DNA of 64,000 nt from Methanobacterium sp. BRmetb2 (GTDB taxonomy: Archaea > Methanobacteriota > Methanobacteria > Methanobacteriales > Methanobacteriaceae): contig CP022705.1 in NCBI GenBank assembly GCA_003491285.1, forward strand, positions 1,423,501 to 1,487,500, given 5' to 3'. A program made the translations under genes and the position numbers. Positions 59,294 through 64,000 of this stretch are shown here, piece after piece. Below the pieces are notes generated by a model, which saw only the letters and a list, made by a program, of their open reading frames with translations, did no database searches and was not told the origin of the DNA. Positions within the stretch are counted from its first letter, which is position 1. Every line of letters begins with the position of its first letter.

Positions 59294-59533
59294 CTATTCT
59301 CGCTCCATTTTTATTGCTTTAACAGGACATTCTTCTGCACATATCCCGCATCCTTTACAGTAATCATAATCAATATCATGTTCTTTATTTATACAACCCT
59401 CAGGACAAAACAGGATACAGTTTTCGCAGTCGATACACTGATCTTTATCTAAAATTGGTTTAAATGTCCTCCAACTGCCTGTTTTGTTTACTCGAGTGCT
59501 TCCTGGTTCTTTAACAGTTGCTCCTATTGCCAT
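59294..59533 (-). CDS. porD: Pyruvate synthase delta subunit (2[4Fe-4S] ferredoxin)
   Basis: A 79-residue ferredoxin subunit with CIDCENCILFCPEGC (about residues 33-47) and CKGCGICAEECP (about 58-69), preceded by the WRTFKPILDKDQ segment that is typical of PorD N-termini. It conveys electrons between the PorAB cluster and free ferredoxin. It is 15 bases after porG. Confidence 0.95.
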   Translation of the reverse strand: MAIGATVKEPGSTRVNKTGSWRTFKPILDKDQCIDCENCILFCPEGCINKEHDIDYDYCKGCGICAEECPVKAIKMERE

Positions 59534-59548
59534 GAAATCACCTTAATA

Positions 59549-60076
59549 TTATTTAACTTTATCAAAAGCTACTTTGGTAGCTTCAGCATTTTTTTCTCCT
59601 ATTTTCCCAGGGAAAGTCTCTTTAATTATTTTTAAAAGGGAATCTAATGAAACTTCACTAGTTGCACCGGCAAAGGCGCCTAACATCACCGTGTTAACTA
59701 TTGGGACCCCCAATTTGTCTAGTGCTATTTCCGTTGCATCAATACTATGAACATCTATGCCTTCCTTTAAATCAAGCCCATTTATAGTATTTATAATAAC
59801 AGTACCTTCTTGTTTTAGTCCAGCAAATACATCGACGACTTCTAAAAGTCCTTCGTCTAATACGATAACATAATCAGGTTTATAAACTTGATATCTTTTA
59901 GTTATTGGTTTATCATCAATTCTTGAAAACGCCATGACTGGTGCGCCTCTTCTTTCAACACCGAAGAATGGAAATGCTTGACAGTATTTTCCATCTTCGA
60001 AGGCTGCCTTTGCTAATATCTCGGCAGCTGTAACAGCTCCTTGTCCACCGCGTCCATGAAATCGGATTTCGATCAT
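59549..60076 (-). CDS. porG: Pyruvate synthase gamma subunit
   Basis: A 175-residue gamma subunit starting [21 protein letters not shown], the hallmark of the catalytic gamma chain, with GVERRGAPV (about residues 40-48) and [11 protein letters not shown] (about 126-136). It is the first gene of the porGDABEF-fumarase operon. A perfect GGAGG ribosome binding site precedes the ATG, and a TATA-like AATTTATAA read on the minus strand lies around 60107-60116. Confidence 0.95.
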
Positions 60077-60077
60077 T

Positions 60078-60116
<39 letters not shown>

Positions 60117-60163
60117 GTAATATATATACATGTTGGTTACATGATCTAATATAGAGGTATAGT

Positions 60164-61735
60164 ATGGAAGTACTAATAATCACGGCAAAACTTGCAAGTA
60201 ATCTTGTAAAAAAAGTATCATCTCAATCAAACCAAAATGTGCATGTTCACACGGTTAATACTCCAATAGCGGCTTTTTTAACCCCACAAAAAATAGTAGG
60301 GGAACTTGAAAAATTAAATGATCATCTCCTTGAATCCATTGATATATTATTAACGCCGGGCCTTATAAGAAAAGATGTTGATCACGTAAGAGAAAAAATG
60401 GGTATTCCCACATTTAAAGGCCCTAAAGATGCTGCAGATCTCAAAATTGTTTTAGATCTTGTAGAAAAATTAGATTTATCAACAAAAACTCCTGCAGACA
60501 AATTAATTGAAGATGAACTTCGAAAGCAGGCACTGGAATTTATAGAAAATTTTGAAAATGATACAAAAAATAGGGCAAAGTTACTGAAAAAACCTGAAAA
60601 TATCTTGGTGGGAAAACTTCCTGTAGGTGAAGATTTCCCTATGCGGGTTCTTGCAGAGATAGCCAACGCACCATTACTAAGCAAGAAGGATCTTGTGGAT
60701 AGAGCCAGATATTTCGTAAAAAATGGTGCAGAGATGGTTGACATTGGAATGGTGGCTGGAGAAAACCTACAAGATAAAATTCCTTCCATGGTACAAATTT
60801 TAAAAAAGGAGTTGGGATCTGTTCCAATAAGTATCGATACATTAAATCCGTTAGAAATAGAAGTTGCAGTGGAATCCGGGGTGGACATGGTTTTGAGTGT
60901 TGATCATGGTAACTGTGACCATGTTTTACCTTTTATCGAGGAGAAAAACATTCCTGCAGTACTTTTACCCACGGATTATAAAAAAGGTTGGGTGCCGGAA
61001 ACTGTTGATGAAAGGGTGGAATCCTTAGAAGAGTTAAGGAAAAGGTGTAAAAAAATTGATGTAATTGCCGATTTAGTTCTTGATCCAATTAACAGCAGTA
61101 GTATTGTAGATTCTATAATCTCCTGCCATAATTTTAAACAAAAAAACAAAGATCCCCTATTTTTTGGAATAGGTAATGTGACTGAACTTTTGGATACGGA
61201 TTCTGTGGGTGTAAATGCACTACTTTCTGGAATAGCCATGGAATTAGGTGCAAGTGTATTATTTACACCAGAAGAAAGTGGAAAAACATTGGGAAGTGTT
61301 TTTGAACTTTCAGTCTCATCAAAGATGATGTTTTTAGCTAAAAATCGAGGTTCCATACCTAAAGATCTTGGGATTAATCTTGTGGTATTCAAGGATAAGC
61401 GTAAAGGAGAGGAAATAACTGAAGAATTTGATGTCCCCCTGGTAGAAGGTCAATTGGATACTAACTTTGTACAGGATCCAGCAGGCAGTTTTAAGATAAT
61501 GATAGAATCCGATAAAATCAAGGCAGTACACTATAAAAAATCCCAGCCAGATCTAGCTGTAATCGGCCCGACTGCAAAACATGTTTATGATGAAATATTA
61601 AAATTAAATCTAGTTTCAAGGATGGAACACGCATTATATTTGGGAGCGGAACTTGAAAAAGCAGAAATAGCATTAATTACCCAAAAAAATTATGTTCAAG
61701 ATTTTGAGCTGTTTAAAAAAATAAATTTAGAATGA
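60164..61735 (+). CDS. Dihydropteroate synthase-like protein (tetrahydromethanopterin-related)
   Basis: A 523-residue protein. The N-terminal 145 residues (MEVLIITAKLASNLVKK start) form an extra domain. A DHPS-like TIM barrel follows (about 160-380) with GAEMVDIGMVAGE, SIDTLNPLEIEVAV and SVDHGNCDHV, the pterin/Asp motif pattern of the family. A C-terminal domain of about 100 residues has the LAVIGPTAKHVYDEIL segment. Methanogen proteins of this type are named dihydropteroate synthase-like and are related to the corrinoid subunits CdhD/CdhE; some relatives have been tested for DHPS activity. It is divergent from porG with an AGAGGTATAG ribosome binding site. Confidence 0.85.
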   Translation: MEVLIITAKLASNLVKKVSSQSNQNVHVHTVNTPIAAFLTPQKIVGELEKLNDHLLESIDILLTPGLIRKDVDHVREKMGIPTFKGPKDAADLKIVLDLVEKLDLSTKTPADKLIEDELRKQALEFIENFENDTKNRAKLLKKPENILVGKLPVGEDFPMRVLAEIANAPLLSKKDLVDRARYFVKNGAEMVDIGMVAGENLQDKIPSMVQILKKELGSVPISIDTLNPLEIEVAVESGVDMVLSVDHGNCDHVLPFIEEKNIPAVLLPTDYKKGWVPETVDERVESLEELRKRCKKIDVIADLVLDPINSSSIVDSIISCHNFKQKNKDPLFFGIGNVTELLDTDSVGVNALLSGIAMELGASVLFTPEESGKTLGSVFELSVSSKMMFLAKNRGSIPKDLGINLVVFKDKRKGEEITEEFDVPLVEGQLDTNFVQDPAGSFKIMIESDKIKAVHYKKSQPDLAVIGPTAKHVYDEILKLNLVSRMEHALYLGAELEKAEIALITQKNYVQDFELFKKINLE

Positions 61736-61823
61736 ATATACATATTTATTATTACGTGAATTTTATTAAAATTTAAAATCAGAATCTAATTATTTGCGAT
61801 TATCCTAACTTTTGGAGATGAAA

Positions 61824-62762
61824 ATGAAAATTTGCACTAAATGTGGTAATCCCCAAGTTATTATCGAAAAAAAATATTCAGGACAGGTTCTCTGCAAAGA
61901 ATGTTTTATTCGAACCACCACAGAAAAAGTATTAAAGAATATTAGAAAATATAAACTCATAAAAAAGGGAGATAAAGTTACCGTAGCATTATCTGGAGGT
62001 AAAGATAGTGTTATGGTGTTGGATATCCTTAATTCTCTTTATGAGAGAGAAATAATTAACCTTACAGCGGTAACCATAGATGAGGGGATCAAAGGCTATC
62101 GTGAAGATGGAGTTAGAATTGCTGCAAGTAATGCTAAAAAATTGGGAATACAACATAAAATTGTAACCTTTAAGGATTATTTAGGCACAACCCTTGATGA
62201 AATCATGAATAAACAATCATCAAGAGAAATTTCAAGAGGGGCATGCACCTATTGTGGGGTGTTTAGGCGGTGGATCCTAAATCAAGCAGCCAAAGATGAA
62301 AATGCAACTAAACTGGCCACTGGCCACAATCTGGATGATGAAACACAGGCTATTCTTATGAATTATTTAGAGGGCAATATAGATAATCTAACCCGTATAG
62401 GCCCAAAATCAGAGGCTAAAACTAGCCAATTTGTGGTTAAGGTTAAACCTCTTCGAGAAATTCCAGAAAAAGAAGTGGGATTATATGTGGTGGCCAAAGA
62501 GTTGGAAGTGCACTTTGCAAGCTGTCCCTACTCAAGTGATTCTTTCCGAGCAGAAATTGGTAAATTTATAAAGGAATTATCAGTCGATCGTCCAACTATT
62601 ATGTATTCTACTTTACGTGGATTTGATAAGATTAGACCAGTATTAAAAAAGGAATTCGCTCGAGATTATGAAATGGGCCGATGTTTGAACTGTGGAGAAC
62701 CTGCAGCACATGACCTGTGTCGTGCATGTATATTTTGTAAGGAGCTGGAGGATAATAAATGA
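61824..62762 (+). CDS. tRNA 2-thiolation enzyme (NcsA/TtuA/CTU1 family)
   Basis: A PP-loop ATPase of about 312 residues. An N-terminal zinc finger (CTKCG, CKEC, residues about 3-26), the PP-loop SGGKDS (about 55-60), the central CTYCGVFRRW with a CxxC cluster ligand (about 138-147) and TGHNLDDETQ follow in order. A C-terminal zinc finger has CLNCGEPAAHDLCRACIFC (about 289-307). The family adds sulfur at U34 or U54 of tRNAs. I use ATG 61824 because GGAG lies at 61814-61817 and the protein then begins MKICTKCGN; ATG 61818 and TTG 61812 are possible. Its end overlaps a ubiquitin-like gene, the likely sulfur donor. Confidence 0.9.
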   Translation: MKICTKCGNPQVIIEKKYSGQVLCKECFIRTTTEKVLKNIRKYKLIKKGDKVTVALSGGKDSVMVLDILNSLYEREIINLTAVTIDEGIKGYREDGVRIAASNAKKLGIQHKIVTFKDYLGTTLDEIMNKQSSREISRGACTYCGVFRRWILNQAAKDENATKLATGHNLDDETQAILMNYLEGNIDNLTRIGPKSEAKTSQFVVKVKPLREIPEKEVGLYVVAKELEVHFASCPYSSDSFRAEIGKFIKELSVDRPTIMYSTLRGFDKIRPVLKKEFARDYEMGRCLNCGEPAAHDLCRACIFCKELEDNK

Positions 62763-62959
62763 AAATTACGCTAATTATTGGGGATAAGGAAGAATCAAAA
62801 GATTACTCACAGAATAAAACCATTAAAGAATTATTAGATGACATGGACATGCCATCTGAAACAGTGGTAGTAAAGAAAAATAATGAAATTGTAATGGAAG
62901 ATGAGCTAATTGAAGATGATGATATCATTGAAGTTATAAAAGTTATATACGGCGGTTAA
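62759..62959 (+). CDS. Ubiquitin-like sulfur carrier (MoaD/ThiS/SAMP type)
   Basis: A 66-residue beta-grasp protein ending in the activated Gly-Gly (VIYGG). Its fold is seen as alternating strands KITLIIGDK, TVVVKKNNEIV and IIEVIKVIYGG, with a helix TIKELLDDMDM. Its ATG overlaps the thiolase stop by 4 bases, so the two are made together. It is probably adenylated and thiocarboxylated by an E1-like enzyme elsewhere and gives sulfur to the thiolase; archaeal relatives can also be protein modifiers (SAMPs). Confidence 0.9.
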   Translation: MKITLIIGDKEESKDYSQNKTIKELLDDMDMPSETVVVKKNNEIVMEDELIEDDDIIEVIKVIYGG

Positions 62960-63084
62960 TTATCATGGATACCCTAACAAAATATATATGATGGTTAACT
63001 ATTATTCCTATTTTAACAACAACCTAAAGCTTATTATCAGTAAGAAAAATGTTTAACTTTGCTTTAAACTTTGGAAGTGGATAA

Positions 63085-64000
63085 GTGGAAAATTTTGGGC
63101 TTTTAAATATAATAAAAGAACATATATCCAACTATTTTACGGTAAAAGATTATTATATGGATGATAAATCATTTTATTTTACCATCTATAATTATGATCC
63201 AAAATCATTTGAAAATCTTGTGGATGAACTTGATAAAATGGGATATGTTCCTTTTTTAAAAGAAAAGGGTAATTTTTATGAGATAAATGTTTTCAAAAAA
63301 AGAAAACATGGAAAATCTAATACTAACATTAACATAGCCCTTTTAATTGTTACCATCATAACTACTGTTTTTGCAGGGTACTTCTTTGGAGGAGGTAAAT
63401 TAATTGATGGAATTGCCTTTTCCATAGCCATCATGAGTATTATTGGTGGCCATGAAACTGCACATTACCTGGCTGCGAAAAAACACGGTGTAAAAGCAAC
63501 ATTACCTTATTTCATACCAGCCCCTACTTTGATCGGCACATTTGGAGCTGTTATTAATGTTAAATCACCCATCCCCAATAAAAATGCACTTTTTGATTTA
63601 GGTGTAAGCGGCCCTTTAGTAGGGATTGTCATAACCATACCCGTGCTCATCATAGGTATTTATCTCTCAACATTGGTTCCAATGCAAAAAGATACGATAG
63701 TGTTCATGCCCTCTATCTTAATGGGATTAATTGCTAATTTCATATTTCCAGAAGTACCCTATGGTTACATGGTAAGTCTACATCCCGTGGCATTTGCTGG
63801 ATGGGTGGGTATTGTTATAACCATGCTTAATTTAATGCCCGTAGCATTTTTGGATGGTGGACATATATCTCGATCTCTTTTCAGTGAGAAGGTTCACAGA
63901 TACATATCCTATGTGGGAATAGCAGTAACATTCCTTTTAGGATGGATTCCCATGGGAGTGTTAATGATTATAATTATGTTTTGGTCAAAAAAACATCCTG
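63085..64000 (+). CDS. Site-2 protease family (M50) membrane metalloprotease, 5' part
   Basis: The frame is open from GTG 63085 to the window end (about 305 residues). The first 75 residues are a soluble domain, then four or more helices carry the catalytic motifs: HETAH (zinc-binding HExxH, about residues 128-132) and NLMPVAFLDGGH (the second motif with the third zinc ligand Asp, about 250-261). Family members cut membrane-bound substrates inside the bilayer. The arrangement with an N-terminal cytoplasmic domain and no PDZ domain resembles plant EGY and methanogen S2P proteins. The C-terminus lies outside the window. Confidence 0.88.
   Translation, partial: MENFGLLNIIKEHISNYFTVKDYYMDDKSFYFTIYNYDPKSFENLVDELDKMGYVPFLKEKGNFYEINVFKKRKHGKSNTNINIALLIVTIITTVFAGYFFGGGKLIDGIAFSIAIMSIIGGHETAHYLAAKKHGVKATLPYFIPAPTLIGTFGAVINVKSPIPNKNALFDLGVSGPLVGIVITIPVLIIGIYLSTLVPMQKDTIVFMPSILMGLIANFIFPEVPYGYMVSLHPVAFAGWVGIVITMLNLMPVAFLDGGHISRSLFSEKVHRYISYVGIAVTFLLGWIPMGVLMIIIMFWSKKHP

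Noticed and set aside
60382..60888. 168-codon minus-strand frame inside the DHPS-like gene
   Set aside because: Fully embedded in a strongly supported gene; serine-rich shadow translation.

Overview
The window is a low-GC (by eye about 30-35%) stretch of archaeal chromosome. It is almost certainly from a methanogen of the Methanobacteriales, most like Methanobacterium. The evidence is a CODH/acetyl-CoA synthase operon (cdhABC, cooC-like, cdhDE, ferredoxin), an archaeal pyruvate:ferredoxin oxidoreductase operon with the extra PorE/PorF polyferredoxins, probable methanofuran and tetrahydromethanopterin biosynthesis genes, an HMf-type histone, RadB, ABCE1, aEF1B, Pth2, ether-lipid enzymes, TATA boxes about 25-30 bases before genes, and GGTGAT/GGAGG ribosome binding sites often followed by TTG or GTG starts. 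The genus is an inference from content; no 16S gene is present.

Layout. 1-2.9 kb: 3' end of a Sua5/YrdC gene, radB and an aminotransferase. 3-10.1 kb: an accessory island with a CPBP membrane protease, 1.2 kb of AT-rich sequence without a convincing gene, a DUF4238 protein and a 1259-residue protein that looks like an anti-phage NTPase with an N-terminal nuclease-like domain and no Walker A motif. 10.3-18.8 kb: information-processing and cofactor genes (ABCE1, histone, Pth2, a probable mfnE, a small zinc ribbon, aEF1B, a UbiA-type lipid prenyltransferase, a CDGSH protein, a DMT transporter, a DEAD-box helicase). 19-24.5 kb: a kinase/phosphatase cluster, two membrane proteins and an orphan cysteine-rich methyltransferase. 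24.5-27.2 kb: a secretion ATPase and membrane platform pair of the archaeal pilus type. 27.3-38.6 kb: a nickel/cobalt ECF transporter facing away from the CODH/ACS operon. Their 361-base shared intergenic region carries three copies of an inverted repeat with an exact 25-base spacer. 38.8-44 kb: a HEAT-repeat protein, a polysaccharide polymerase pair, and a ferredoxin-geranylgeranyl reductase operon. 44.2-44.4 kb: tRNA-Leu(UAA) and tRNA-Thr(GGU). 44.6-47.7 kb: a membrane protein with an HTH-PhoU regulator, a 2TM protein and a sortase-like protein. 48-55.3 kb: a citrate-synthase-like gene and a complete phosphate uptake locus (two pstS, pstCAB, two phoU and one unknown gene). 55.4-60.1 kb: the por operon ending in a fumarase subunit. 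60.2-64 kb: a DHPS-like protein, a tRNA thiolase with a ubiquitin-like sulfur carrier, and the start of a site-2 protease.

Together the central genes supply autotrophic carbon flow: CODH/ACS makes acetyl-CoA, Por carboxylates it to pyruvate, and fumarase and the citrate-synthase-like enzyme belong to the incomplete TCA branch. The nickel that CODH/ACS needs is plausibly imported by the divergent ECF transporter under shared control. The most interesting items are the triple spaced palindrome at 30163-30379, the histidine-rich 12-residue repeat tail on the ECF ATPase (27290-27433), the giant defence-like protein (6290-10069), and a PsbP-like domain that appears both fused to a sortase and at the end of a HEAT-repeat protein.
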